Below, piece after piece: positions 18,410-27,121 of a DNA stretch of 64,000 nt. Origin of the DNA: WHSW01 sp963851045 (GTDB lineage: Bacteria; Actinomycetota; Thermoleophilia; Solirubrobacterales; 70-9); assembly GCA_963851045.1 (NCBI GenBank), contig CAWKNC010000001.1, positions 434,001 to 498,000 of the forward strand, read 5' to 3'. The position numbers and the translations under genes were made by a program. Each line of letters begins with the position of its first letter. Position 1 is the stretch's first letter. The notes below the pieces were generated by a model. That model had not been told where the DNA came from, searched no databases, and saw only the letters and a list, made by a program, of their open reading frames with translations.

Positions 18410-20710
18410 ATGAAGCTGAACAAGGGGGGCGACCGAGTCACCGCAAGGACGCGGACTCCAATCCGGCTTGCACTGGCGCTGCTGACATTCAGCGCAGGCC
18501 TGCTCGCGGTCTCCGAAGCGCAGGCGATCGGGGTCGCTGCGACCGACCACGTCTCCCAGGGCGCGATCAACGGCAACGGCGCCATCATCGTGAACTTCGC
18601 CGGCGCCTCCAACGACGGCTCGCGGGTCTTTTTCCGTTCCGGCGAGCAGCTGGCGAGCACCGACACCGACGCCTCCAACGACGTCTACATGCGCGAGGGC
18701 AACACGACGACCCACGTCTCCCAGGGCGAGATCAATGGCAACGGCGCCTTCACCGCGACCTTCGCCGGCGCCTCGAGCGACGGCTCGCGGGTCTTCTTCC
18801 ACTCCAGCGAACAGCTGGCGAGCACCGACACCACCGACGCCTCCCAGGACCTCTACATGCGCGAGGGCAACACGACGACGCAGGTCTCGCAGGGCGCGAT
18901 CAACGGCAACGGCGCCTTCACCGCGACCTTCGTCGGCGCCTCGGGCGACGGCTCGCGGGTCTTCTTCATCTCCGACGAGCAACTGGCGAACACCGACACA
19001 ACCGACGCCTCCCAGGACCTCTACATGCGCGAGGGCAGCACGACGACCCACGTCTCGCAGGGCGCGATCAACGGCAACGGCGCCTTCGCCGCGTTCTTCG
19101 CCGGCGCGTCGGCCGACGGCTCGCGGGTCTTCTTCGACTCCTTCGAGCAGCTCGCGAGCACCGACACCACCGACGCCTCGCAGGACATCTACATGCGCGA
19201 GGGCAACACGACCACCCAAGTCTCCCAGGGCGCGATCAACGGCAACGGCGCCTTCGCGGCGGACTTCCGCGGCGCCTCGAGCGACGGCTCGCGGGTCTTC
19301 TTCCACTCCAACGAGCAGCTGGCGGGCACCGACACCACCGACGCCGCCCAGGACATCTATATGCGCGAGGGCAACGCGACGACGCAGGTCTCGCAGGGCG
19401 CGATCAACGGCAACGGCGCCGTCAACGCGATCTTCTCAGGCGCCTCCAGCGACGGCTCGCGGGTCTTTTTCCGCTCCGACGAGCAGCTGGCGAGCACCGA
19501 CACCGACGCCTCCAACGACGTCTACATGCGCGAGGGCAACACGACGACCCACCTCTCCCGGGGCGCGATCAACGGCAACGGCGCCGTCAGCGCGGGCTTC
19601 GACGGCGCCTCGAGCGACGGCTCGCGGGTTTTCTTCGTCTCCAACGAGCCACTGGTCGACACCGACACCGACGCCTCCCAGGACCTCTACATGCGCGAGG
19701 GCAACACGACGACCCACGTCTCGCAGGGCGCGTTCAACGGCAACGGCGCCTTCACCGCGTTTTTCGAAGGCGCCTCCAGCGACGGCTCGCGGGTCTTCTT
19801 CACCTCCAGCGAGCAGCTGGCGAGCACCGACACCGACACCTCCACCGACCTCTACATGCGCGAGGGCAGCACGACAACCCAGATCTCCCAGGGCGCGATC
19901 AACGGCAACGGCGCCGTCAACGCGTTCTTCTCCGGCGCCTCCAGCGACGGCTCGCGGGTTTTCTTCCGCTCCGACGAGCAGCTGGCGAGCACCGACACCG
20001 ACGCCTCCCAGGACATCTACGCCGCCACGATCGACTCGACCCCGCCGCAGACGACGATCGACTCCGGTCCCGCCGAGGGCTCGACCACCAATAACCCGAC
20101 CCCGGCGTTCGCGTTCAGCTCCAACGAGGCGCCCTCGACCTTTCAGTGCCGGCTGTATGCAACCGGCGCCCTGGCGCCGGCGTTCAGCCCCTGCTCGGGG
20201 CCCGGCGATGCCCACACCCCGCCGACCCCGCTCGCCGACGGCAGCTACAGCTTCGAGGTTGCCGCCACCGACGCGACCGACAACACCGACCCGACCCCGG
20301 CGACACGCAGCTTCACGATCGACACGACGACACCCCCCGACACCGAGGTCACCGACGCCAAGCTAAAGCTCAAGAAAACCCAGAAGCAGGGCAAGAAGGT
20401 CAAGGTCAAGCTTCAGGCCTCCGCCGGCGAGGCGGTCGAGCTGCTCGTCAAGGGCAAGATCAAGCTCAAGGGCAAGGCCAACAAGACGAAGGCTCTCAAG
20501 GGCAAGGCGGTGAAGCTGAAGGCGCAGCGCAAGTCCGCCGCGGCCGACCAGCGCGTCAAGCTGGTCCTGAAGCCGGCCAAGACGAAGGATGGGCGAAAGG
20601 TCTCGCGAGCGCTTGCCGGCGGCAGGAAGGCCAGCGCCAAGATCACCGTCCGCTTCAGCGACGCCGCAGCCAACGAACAGACCCTCAAGGCCAAGGTCAA
20701 GCTGCGCTGA
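18410..20710 (+). CDS. secreted nine-repeat propeller-like protein with Ig-like module and Lys-rich tail
   Basis: A 766-residue predicted secreted protein. A basic N-terminus and hydrophobic stretch (RLALALLTFSAGLLAVSEAQA) form a signal peptide. Nine nearly identical repeats of 55-56 residues follow, each of the pattern VSQGAINGNG..., then GASSDGSRVFF, EQLASTDT and DASQDLYMREGNTT. The DGSRVFF/DLYMREG core recalls TolB/WD40-like propeller blades. Next comes an Ig-like module (PPQTTIDSGPAEG to RSFTID), also found in two other secreted proteins here, then about 115 Lys-rich residues (LKLKKTQKQGKKVKVKL). The ATG at 18410 has GAGGAGGAG upstream at a long spacing; a GTG 15 codons later is an alternative. 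It may bind a surface polymer. No enzymatic motif is seen. Confidence 0.8.
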   Translation: MKLNKGGDRVTARTRTPIRLALALLTFSAGLLAVSEAQAIGVAATDHVSQGAINGNGAIIVNFAGASNDGSRVFFRSGEQLASTDTDASNDVYMREGNTTTHVSQGEINGNGAFTATFAGASSDGSRVFFHSSEQLASTDTTDASQDLYMREGNTTTQVSQGAINGNGAFTATFVGASGDGSRVFFISDEQLANTDTTDASQDLYMREGSTTTHVSQGAINGNGAFAAFFAGASADGSRVFFDSFEQLASTDTTDASQDIYMREGNTTTQVSQGAINGNGAFAADFRGASSDGSRVFFHSNEQLAGTDTTDAAQDIYMREGNATTQVSQGAINGNGAVNAIFSGASSDGSRVFFRSDEQLASTDTDASNDVYMREGNTTTHLSRGAINGNGAVSAGFDGASSDGSRVFFVSNEPLVDTDTDASQDLYMREGNTTTHVSQGAFNGNGAFTAFFEGASSDGSRVFFTSSEQLASTDTDTSTDLYMREGSTTTQISQGAINGNGAVNAFFSGASSDGSRVFFRSDEQLASTDTDASQDIYAATIDSTPPQTTIDSGPAEGSTTNNPTPAFAFSSNEAPSTFQCRLYATGALAPAFSPCSGPGDAHTPPTPLADGSYSFEVAATDATDNTDPTPATRSFTIDTTTPPDTEVTDAKLKLKKTQKQGKKVKVKLQASAGEAVELLVKGKIKLKGKANKTKALKGKAVKLKAQRKSAAADQRVKLVLKPAKTKDGRKVSRALAGGRKASAKITVRFSDAAANEQTLKAKVKLR
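18542..20030 (+). repeat. nine tandem 165/168-bp coding repeats
   Basis: The codons for [HQ]-[VLI]-S recur at 18548, 18713, 18881, 19049, 19217, 19385, 19550, 19715 and 19880, giving periods of 165 or 168 bp that differ by one Thr codon. DNA identity between units is high, so unequal recombination could change the copy number. Confidence 0.9.
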
Positions 20711-20713
20711 GCG

Positions 20714-20732
20714 CGCGGCTGCTCGAGCCGCG
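20714..20732 (+). terminator. GC-rich hairpin after the repeat-protein gene
   Basis: CGCGGCT (20714-20720) pairs with AGCCGCG (20726-20732) over a 5-base loop, four bases after the stop codon. There is no T-tract, as is common in high-GC genomes. Confidence 0.45.
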
Positions 20733-20744
20733 AGCATTCTCCGA

Positions 20745-20817
<73 letters not shown>

Positions 20818-20911
20818 GTGTCGGGCGAGTCTAGCGCTGGGCCTGGGTGGCGGCTCGCAAGAAAAAGTGCCCACTGAAGCCAAGCGATCAGCCGATTTAA
20901 GCTTCTAGGAC

Positions 20912-22843
20912 TTGAGTTTTCGCCTTCGTTTGACGCTGTTCTTCGTGCTGATCGTTGTGCTGCCTATGGCGGCACTGGCGGTCGTCGTCGCGCAGGTCGC
21001 GTCGGACTCGGCCGACGGCAAGAGTGACGCCCGGCTCGACGGCGGTCTGCGAGCCGCCACCACCCTGTACGGGCGGGCCCAAGATGAGGCACGCGCGGCG
21101 GCCGAGGAGGCCGGCCACGCGCTCGCGGCCCAGCCGACCCAGATGGCTGCGCTCGAGAGCGGGGGCGCATCCGAGTTGAGCTCGTTGGCGAGGTCGCTCG
21201 TCGGCGGTCCCATCGTCTCTGTCCAGCTCGCTCCGACGGGTGGACCAAGCGCTGAAGCCGGGCCCGACGACAGCGTGGCGAAAAGCACGGTGCGACTTGT
21301 TGACGAGACCGACTCGGCGGTTGGGACGATCACCGTCTCCACGACAACGGCCGACGAGTTCGTGGACCTGGTCGAGTCGGCAAGTGGCGCGGACGCGGTC
21401 CTCCTCAGCCCTGACGGCCAGGTCCGGGGCTCGGCGCTGATCGACCCGGGCGCTCTACCGGACAGTGGTGAGGCGACGGACCTGGACCAGGAGGGGACGG
21501 ACTTCCGGCTGGCGGCGACCGAGCCGCTGGGATCCGAACAGCTGAGAGTCGGCTTGCTCGCTCCCGCCGGCGACGGTGGCTTCTTCGCCTCGCGCCCGAT
21601 GATCGCAATCGCACTGTTTGCCTTCTTCGTCCTCGCGGTGATCGCGGTCGCGCCGATCCTGCGCTCCCTGCAGGGATACGTAGGCGAGATGCTTGCGGCG
21701 GCGAGGCGCCTCGGTTCTGGCGACTTCTCCCAAAGAGTTCCGGTAGCCGGCAATGACGAGATGGCTGAGCTCGCCCGCGAGTTCAACAAGATGAGCGACC
21801 GGCTTGGCCAGCAGATGGATCAGCTGCGCCGCCAGCGGCTCGAGATCGAGGACTCGGTCCGCAGGATCGGAGACGCTTTTGCTTCGGGCCTCGATCGCCA
21901 GGCGCTGCTGGGGATCCTCGTCGAGACCGCGGTCAGTGCGTGTGATGCCGATTACGGGATCGTGGAGCTCAGCGGCCACCTCGGCGCTGAGGCCGAGACT
22001 GGCAAGGCGAGCGGCCCCGTCCATGAGGCGACACTCGAGGCTCAGCGCAGGGCACTCGCTGAACCGGAGCCGGTGCAGGTGGCAGACGGCAGCGCCCACG
22101 CATTCGCGACTCGTCTTGGCCAGATCGGGTCCGGCGGCGATCCAGTTGGGACGATGACGGTCGGGCGGGCCGACAGGGCGTTCACCGCGGCCGAGCGTGA
22201 GGTCTTCCTCTACCTCGTCGGACAGGCGGCCGCGTCGGTCGAGAACATCGCCCTGCACGAGCTCGTCTCCGAGCAGGCGGTGACGGACGACCTCACCGAA
22301 CTCGCCAACAACCGGGCGTTTCGCGAGCAGATCGCCCGCGAGGCGGCGCGCGCGGTTCGCTTCGATCTCGACCTCTCGCTCTTGATCTTGGACCTCGATG
22401 ACTTCAAATCGGTCAACGACACCCACGGCCATCCCCAGGGCGATGCCGTGCTGTGGACGATCGGTCGCATCTTGCGTGAGGAATCGCGTGGTATCGACCA
22501 GCCCGCCCGCTACGGAGGCGAGGAGTTCGTCGTGGCTCTGCCGGAAACCGACGAGCAGGGTGCGTTCGAGCTTGCCGAACGTATACGCGAGCGAATCGAA
22601 GCGACCGCGGTCGACCTGGTTGACGGCCAGGGGGAGATCTCGGTCACCGCAAGCGTCGGCCTCGCGACGCAGTCCGGGGCCGAGGTCGACGTGCGAAAGC
22701 TGATCGGTGCGGCCGACGGAGCGCTGTATGAGGCCAAGCGCGCTGGCAAGAACCGAGTCGTTGTCGCCCAGCCTCTCGCGAAGCGCGTTGAAGCAGGTGC
22801 GGGCTCGCAGGCAAAGGGTCCGGGCCGCTGGTGGCGAAAGTAG
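20912..22843 (+). CDS. membrane diguanylate cyclase with HAMP, GAF-like and GGDEF domains
   Basis: A 643-residue signalling enzyme that makes cyclic di-GMP from two GTP. One helix is at about residues 7-30, an extracytoplasmic sensor region at 31-226, a second helix at 230-250, then a HAMP domain (251-305), a GAF-like region (about 320-445) and a C-terminal GGDEF domain (455-620). The active-site motif is GGEEF at 535-539, so catalytic activity is expected. The product-inhibition site RxxD is present as Arg526-Gly-Ile-Asp529. The start is a TTG with only AGGA immediately upstream, so the exact N-terminus is uncertain. It is a single gene following tRNA-Ala; the sensed signal is unknown. Confidence 0.9.
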   Translation: MSFRLRLTLFFVLIVVLPMAALAVVVAQVASDSADGKSDARLDGGLRAATTLYGRAQDEARAAAEEAGHALAAQPTQMAALESGGASELSSLARSLVGGPIVSVQLAPTGGPSAEAGPDDSVAKSTVRLVDETDSAVGTITVSTTTADEFVDLVESASGADAVLLSPDGQVRGSALIDPGALPDSGEATDLDQEGTDFRLAATEPLGSEQLRVGLLAPAGDGGFFASRPMIAIALFAFFVLAVIAVAPILRSLQGYVGEMLAAARRLGSGDFSQRVPVAGNDEMAELAREFNKMSDRLGQQMDQLRRQRLEIEDSVRRIGDAFASGLDRQALLGILVETAVSACDADYGIVELSGHLGAEAETGKASGPVHEATLEAQRRALAEPEPVQVADGSAHAFATRLGQIGSGGDPVGTMTVGRADRAFTAAEREVFLYLVGQAAASVENIALHELVSEQAVTDDLTELANNRAFREQIAREAARAVRFDLDLSLLILDLDDFKSVNDTHGHPQGDAVLWTIGRILREESRGIDQPARYGGEEFVVALPETDEQGAFELAERIRERIEATAVDLVDGQGEISVTASVGLATQSGAEVDVRKLIGAADGALYEAKRAGKNRVVVAQPLAKRVEAGAGSQAKGPGRWWRK

Positions 22844-22902
22844 CGGCAATCGCGCGTGCGACGATCTTCGCGTGACAGTAACCTTTCAAGCGCCGCATAG
22901 CC

Positions 22903-23679
22903 ATGGGAATTCTTGACGATGCGATCCGAGAGCACCTCGATCTGAAGCGCCGCCTGGGCGCCGAAGAGGACGAGCTTGCGCGCCTGGAGGGCGAGGCGTT
23001 CGGCCCTCCGAGCCGCCCTGGCGAACCCGATTTCCCCGAGCAGCCTGTAACCGGCGAGAGCGCCGAGGTTGAAGCCCTCGAATCAGCCGAGGACGAGCCC
23101 AGCGGTTTCGACGAGCCAGAACCGGTGGCCGAGGCGGCCATCGAGGACGCCGTGGAGGTCCCAGAGCCTCCACACGCAGTCGAGCCCGAGCCGGTTGCGC
23201 CGGAGCCCGAGCCGGAGCCCGAGCCGGAGATGCCAGCCGATGATGAGCTCCCGGATGCCGCGGTCCCACTCGCGCGCGAGCTGCGTGCGATCGTCGACCC
23301 GCCCCCCGAGACAGGGGAGGCCGCGATCGCCGCGGACGACGATCTGGACCTTGACCTTGACCTGGAGCTCGACGAGCCCGAGCCGGTCGCCTCCGAGCCG
23401 ACCCCAACGCCAGCGAGTGAGCAGCCGCCGGTCGAGTCATTCGACACGGTCGAGCATCACTTCGAGGGGGCGATCGAGGACACGGGCGACGTCGAGGTGG
23501 TCGAGGGCGAGATCGCGGAGGAGCCGCTTACCGGCGAGGACGAGCAGATTGCGGGCCGCGAGGAAGACGGCGAGGAGGACGAAGACGTGCTCGAGGAGAC
23601 CCCCGAGTTCCTACGCGATCAGCCCGAGGATGACGAGCTCTGGTTCGAACAGGGCTCACCCAAGGACTTCGATTTCTAA
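22903..23679 (+). CDS. acidic low-complexity protein, MGILDDAIREHL family
   Basis: A 258-residue soluble protein of unknown function. A short conserved-looking helical start (MGILDDAIREHLDLKRRLGA, residues 1-20) precedes a long Glu/Pro/Asp-rich middle (repeated EPEPE and DLDLDLEL runs). A conserved-looking end contains EETPEFLRDQPEDDELWFEQ. I recall similar proteins with the same two ends and a variable acidic middle in Thermoleophilia, which supports the lineage call, but this is memory rather than a search. There is no signal peptide, membrane helix or catalytic motif. It stops one base before the stop of the convergent TolB-like gene. Confidence 0.75.
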   Translation: MGILDDAIREHLDLKRRLGAEEDELARLEGEAFGPPSRPGEPDFPEQPVTGESAEVEALESAEDEPSGFDEPEPVAEAAIEDAVEVPEPPHAVEPEPVAPEPEPEPEPEMPADDELPDAAVPLARELRAIVDPPPETGEAAIAADDDLDLDLDLELDEPEPVASEPTPTPASEQPPVESFDTVEHHFEGAIEDTGDVEVVEGEIAEEPLTGEDEQIAGREEDGEEDEDVLEETPEFLRDQPEDDELWFEQGSPKDFDF

Positions 23680-24951
23680 CTAGTCGAGCACCTTCCACTT
23701 GGCCTTCGCCGGAGTGGGATCGACGTTGCCGGCCACGTCAGTGGCGCGAACGCGAAACTTCTTCTTTCCCTCAGCGAGCCTCTTGTACTTGGCCTTGCCG
23801 CGATCGCAAGGCCGAAAGCGCTTGAGCCGCTTTGCAACGCCCCTGCCCTTCAGCGAGCATTCAAAGCCCGAGCCGGACTCGCTCGAGGTGAACACGAGCT
23901 TTGCCTTCGTCCTCTCGGTCTTGGCCTTGGGCTGCTTGGTGATGGTGGTCTGCGGGGGTTCACCGTCGACCGGTGTCGCGACAGGGACCGGTCCCCAGCT
24001 CGGGTGATCGTCCTCGGAGGCGGTATCCGAGGTGATGTTGGTCTGGGCGAGCCCGTCGCTCGATCGCATCGTGAAGATGTCCGAGTTGCCGTCGGAGCCG
24101 TCATCGCGGTTGTAGGCGATCAGCGTCCCGTCGGGGGAATAGGAGGGGTTGCCGAGGCTGGCACCGGTCACGGAGCTCGTCAGGTCGATCGTCGGACCGC
24201 CCGCCGCGCCGATCGTGAATATGTTGGGCTCGTTGGCGGCTGCGGCTGAGGCGACGTTTCTGAAGGCGATCCGTGTCCCGTCGGGCGACCAGCTCGGATC
24301 AGTGTTGAACATGGGGATGTTCGCCGTGACGTTGACCAGGCCCTGACCGGTGGAGTTGATCGTGTACACGTCGAGCTCCTGCGCGGTGCTTGCGTCGAAG
24401 GCGATCTTCGAGCCGTCGGGCGAGAACTCCGGGCCGCGGGGGAATGGGAGCCCGGCCGTGCCAGCCACCAGCGCCGCGCCGGTGCCGTCGGCGTTCATCA
24501 CGTAGAGCTGCGGGTCGCCGTTGTCGAGCTCGCGAATGAAGGCGATCTTCGATCCGTCCGGCGAAAAGGCGGGATCTGTTTCATCATCCGCGGGGCTGTT
24601 GGTCAGGTTCACCTGCCCGGTTCCATCGGCGTTCATCACCCAGACGTCAGGTCGAAACGTGCCCTGGGGGACTCGCTCGAAGACGATCCTGCGCCCGTCG
24701 GCCGAATAGGAGGGGTCGTAGCTGCCGACCGAGGCACCGCGTCTTGTCTGCACCTTCGCGGGATTCGCGGTCAGATTCGTCTTGGCGGTGCCATCCGGGC
24801 TCATCGTGAAGACGCTCGAACTCGACACTCCAGAGAGCCCGGGCCCCTCATAGGCGATCTTTCCATTGGTTCCCGGGAAGGTGGCCCGCGCAGCGGCCGG
24901 CAACGCGACGAGTGCAACGAGCGCGGCGAACAACGCGAATCGGCCTGCCAT
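23680..24951 (-). CDS. secreted TolB/PD40 propeller protein with Ig-like C-terminal module
   Basis: A 423-residue protein. It has a signal peptide (GRFALFAALVALVALPAAARA) and then about six blades with the PD40 signature, e.g. DPAFSPDGSKIAFIRE, DPSWSPDGTRIAFRN and NPSYSPDGTLIAYNRD. The C-terminal ~90 residues (from PPQTTITKQP) form an Ig-like module with FECSLKG and FRVRATDVAGNVD. The ATG at 24951 is chosen because the signal peptide starts there; the longer frame adds 12 residues without function. Such propellers usually bind proteins or polymers in the envelope. The same C-terminal module occurs at 18.4-20.7 kb and 49.6-51.7 kb. Confidence 0.85.
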   Translation of the reverse strand: MAGRFALFAALVALVALPAAARATFPGTNGKIAYEGPGLSGVSSSSVFTMSPDGTAKTNLTANPAKVQTRRGASVGSYDPSYSADGRRIVFERVPQGTFRPDVWVMNADGTGQVNLTNSPADDETDPAFSPDGSKIAFIRELDNGDPQLYVMNADGTGAALVAGTAGLPFPRGPEFSPDGSKIAFDASTAQELDVYTINSTGQGLVNVTANIPMFNTDPSWSPDGTRIAFRNVASAAAANEPNIFTIGAAGGPTIDLTSSVTGASLGNPSYSPDGTLIAYNRDDGSDGNSDIFTMRSSDGLAQTNITSDTASEDDHPSWGPVPVATPVDGEPPQTTITKQPKAKTERTKAKLVFTSSESGSGFECSLKGRGVAKRLKRFRPCDRGKAKYKRLAEGKKKFRVRATDVAGNVDPTPAKAKWKVLD

Positions 24952-24992
24952 GGGCTTGAGCCTAATCCGCGACGACGCTGGACGCAACGCCG

Positions 24993-26336
24993 CTAGGTGG
25001 TGATGTAGCCGCGCGTCTTGGCCGCTTCGACGACTCGTTCAATACCGACGAGGTACGCGGCCTCGCGCAGATCGAGCTTCTCCTCCTTCGCGCGGCCGGA
25101 GACCTCTCGGAACGAGCGGCGCATGATCGTGCCGAGCTTGTCGTTGACCTCACGCTCATCCCAGCGAAAGTGCTGGAGGTTCTGAACCCATTCAAAGTAG
25201 GAGGCGACGACACCGCCGGCGTTCGCCATCACATCGGGAACGATGTAGGTCCCGTTATCGCGCAGGATCTGGTCGGCGGCGGGAGTGGTCGGGCTGTTGG
25301 CCCCCTCGATGACCATCTTGCACTCCATCCGGTCGGCGTTGCCCTCGTGGATCATGCCGCCGAGCGCCGCGGGGATGAAGACGTCGCATGGCACCGCGAC
25401 GAGGTCCTCGGGCTCGATCGACTCGACGCCCTCGAACTCCGTGATAGCGCCGCCGCCCGAGATGTGCTCGTGAAGCTGGTTGGCGTCGATGCCTTCGTCA
25501 CTGCGGATCGCACCATGAGCGTCGGAGACGGCGATCATCTTTGCGCCGAGTTGCTGCAGGATCCGCGCTGCCCAGGAGCCGACGTTGCCAAAGCCCTGGA
25601 CGACGAAGCTCGTGTCAGCCGGGCTGAGTCCGATCGAAGGGGCGGCCTCGCGGAACATGTAGACGCAGCCGCGTCCGGTTGCCGCCTCCCGGCCGAACGA
25701 GCCCTCGAGCGCTATCGGCTTGCCGGTGACGATCGCCGGGGTGTGGCCGTGGAGCTTTCCGTACTCATCCATGAACCAGGCCATCACCTGCGCGTTGGTG
25801 CCCACGTCGGGGGCAGGGATATCGCGCGTGGGTCCAAGCACCTTTTCGATCTTGTCCATGAATGAGCGGGCGATCCGCTGCAGCTCCGATTGTTCGAGCG
25901 TGTCGGTCGGGCAGTTGACTCCGCCCTTGGCGCCGCCAAACGGAACGCCGGCAACGGCGGTCTTCCACGTCATCAGGGAGGCGAGTGCGCGGACCTCGTC
26001 GACGTCGACCTCGGGGTGAAAGCGGATCCCGCCCTTGTACGGGCCCCGGGCGCCGTTGTGCTGAATGCGGTACCCGGAAAAGACATGGGTCTTGCCGTCG
26101 GAGAGCTTGACCGGGATCTGGACGGTGACCTCGCGGTACGGGGTCCAGAAGACGACGCGGATGTCGTCAGGGAGCTTGAGATGGTCGGCAGCGAGGTCGA
26201 AGTAGTGGCGGACGATGTCGAGGTTTGAGACTTCCGCGGGCCTTGCCTCTTTCCCGTTTTCGTTGTCAGCCACCTCCGCCGTCTTGTTCGGGTCGGTCCG
26301 CTCGCCGACCGCGACGCCGCCTTCGCTCTCGCTCAT
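24993..26336 (-). CDS. gdhA: glutamate dehydrogenase family (Glu/Leu/Phe/Val dehydrogenase)
   Basis: A 447-residue NAD(P)-dependent amino acid dehydrogenase interconverting glutamate and 2-oxoglutarate plus ammonia. The substrate-binding block PYKGGIRFHPEVDVDEV and the catalytic-lysine block PFGGAKGG are intact. The nucleotide-binding domain has VVQGFGNVGSWAA. Length matches hexameric GDH of the small type. The ATG at 26336 is chosen because GAGGAGGA lies just upstream. It is transcribed alone. A second, shorter member of the superfamily is encoded at 34.6 kb, next to keto-acid dehydrogenase genes and probably for branched-chain amino acids. Confidence 0.93.
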   Translation of the reverse strand: MSESEGGVAVGERTDPNKTAEVADNENGKEARPAEVSNLDIVRHYFDLAADHLKLPDDIRVVFWTPYREVTVQIPVKLSDGKTHVFSGYRIQHNGARGPYKGGIRFHPEVDVDEVRALASLMTWKTAVAGVPFGGAKGGVNCPTDTLEQSELQRIARSFMDKIEKVLGPTRDIPAPDVGTNAQVMAWFMDEYGKLHGHTPAIVTGKPIALEGSFGREAATGRGCVYMFREAAPSIGLSPADTSFVVQGFGNVGSWAARILQQLGAKMIAVSDAHGAIRSDEGIDANQLHEHISGGGAITEFEGVESIEPEDLVAVPCDVFIPAALGGMIHEGNADRMECKMVIEGANSPTTPAADQILRDNGTYIVPDVMANAGGVVASYFEWVQNLQHFRWDEREVNDKLGTIMRRSFREVSGRAKEEKLDLREAAYLVGIERVVEAAKTRGYITT

Positions 26337-26430
26337 CCATTCCTCCTCGTTGAGTGCCCCGATGCTCGCATACCCGGTTGGAGTCGGCTGCATCAGCGCG
26401 AAATTGGGTGCCCGGCTGTAGATTCGGCAA

Positions 26431-26826
26431 ATGCACCAAGGAAGGATTCTGGTGAGATCAAGCCGCCTGTCGGTTGCCGGCGCCCTTATTGCGGCTGTGC
26501 TTGCGGTCGCAATCCCCGCTCACGCCGCGCCAGCGCAGAACCTCAACGCCAAGCCGGCGCAGAACCTCAACGCCAAGGTGAAGGCGCTCGCAACTGGCCT
26601 ATCGGAATTCTCGGGGAGGGTCAGCTCGACCGACCCGGATTGCGTCAAGCGACGCAAGATCAAGATCAGCACTCCGAAGCAGCGTCTCGGCAAGGTCAAG
26701 ACCAATAAGGAAGGGCGCTTTCTGATCACGCGAAAGAGCGTCCGCTCCGGGACACCGGTGACCTTCGCTTTGAAGGCACGACGCGGGGAGTGCATCCCGC
26801 TCGTCGCGACGCTCACCGCGCCGTAG
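26431..26826 (+). CDS. small secreted protein of unknown function
   Basis: A 131-residue protein with a signal peptide (SRLSVAGALIAAVLAVAIPAHA). The mature part begins with a duplicated octapeptide PAQNLNAK-PAQNLNAK. The rest is basic with two Cys (DPDCVKRRK and RRGECIPL) and the segment GKVKTNKEGRFLITRKSVRSG, suggesting a small beta-sandwich of the carboxypeptidase-regulatory or Ig type. A GTG seven codons downstream is an alternative start. It lies divergent from gdhA with 94 bp between starts. Confidence 0.65.
   Translation: MHQGRILVRSSRLSVAGALIAAVLAVAIPAHAAPAQNLNAKPAQNLNAKVKALATGLSEFSGRVSSTDPDCVKRRKIKISTPKQRLGKVKTNKEGRFLITRKSVRSGTPVTFALKARRGECIPLVATLTAP
26533..26577 (+). repeat. 21-bp in-frame direct duplication, period 24
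   Basis: GCGCAGAACCTCAACGCCAAG occurs at 26533 and again at 26557; only its flanking codons differ. It encodes the duplicated AQNLNAK at the mature N-terminus of the small secreted protein. Confidence 0.9.
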
Positions 26827-26892
26827 CTTCAAGCAGCTGAATTGACACAGAGTGCGCACCACGAGTGCGCTCTGCCTCGGCACGGTTCGCTC

Positions 26893-27084
26893 ATGGACGA
26901 CGAGCCCGACCGACTCGCGATGGAGGTGGCGATGCGCGACCTACTCGAACGCGGCGACCTGCCTCAGCCCGACGAGGTCCTCCCGCACGAAAGCGGCGGC
27001 ATCGTCTGCCTTTGGCACGAGCAGAAGGTGGCGATCGTCGTCGACCCCGACGAGCCGGAGGGGGAGATGACCTTCCCCGTGTGA
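26893..27084 (+). CDS. small conserved-looking hypothetical protein
   Basis: A 63-residue acidic protein starting MDDEPDRLAMEVAMRDLLER and containing GGIVCLWHEQKVAIVVDPDE. The compact helix-strand-strand pattern and codon use look coding. The family is not recognised. An upstream ATG (26842) would add 17 unstructured residues. Transcription direction matches the secreted protein before it. Confidence 0.5.
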   Translation: MDDEPDRLAMEVAMRDLLERGDLPQPDEVLPHESGGIVCLWHEQKVAIVVDPDEPEGEMTFPV

Positions 27085-27121
27085 TCGAGATGGAGTTCGC
27101 GGACGGCTCCGCCAGTCGGTC

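Noticed and set aside
18542..20030. Regular tandem repeats resembling a CRISPR array
   Set aside because: Units are 165/168 bp, contiguous, coding and without unique spacers. There are no cas genes.
18735..20366. 543-codon plus-strand frame rich in Thr/Arg/Pro/Ala within the repeat gene
   Set aside because: It is a frame-shifted reading of the nine tandem repeats; the 766-residue frame has a signal peptide and continues with a known module type.
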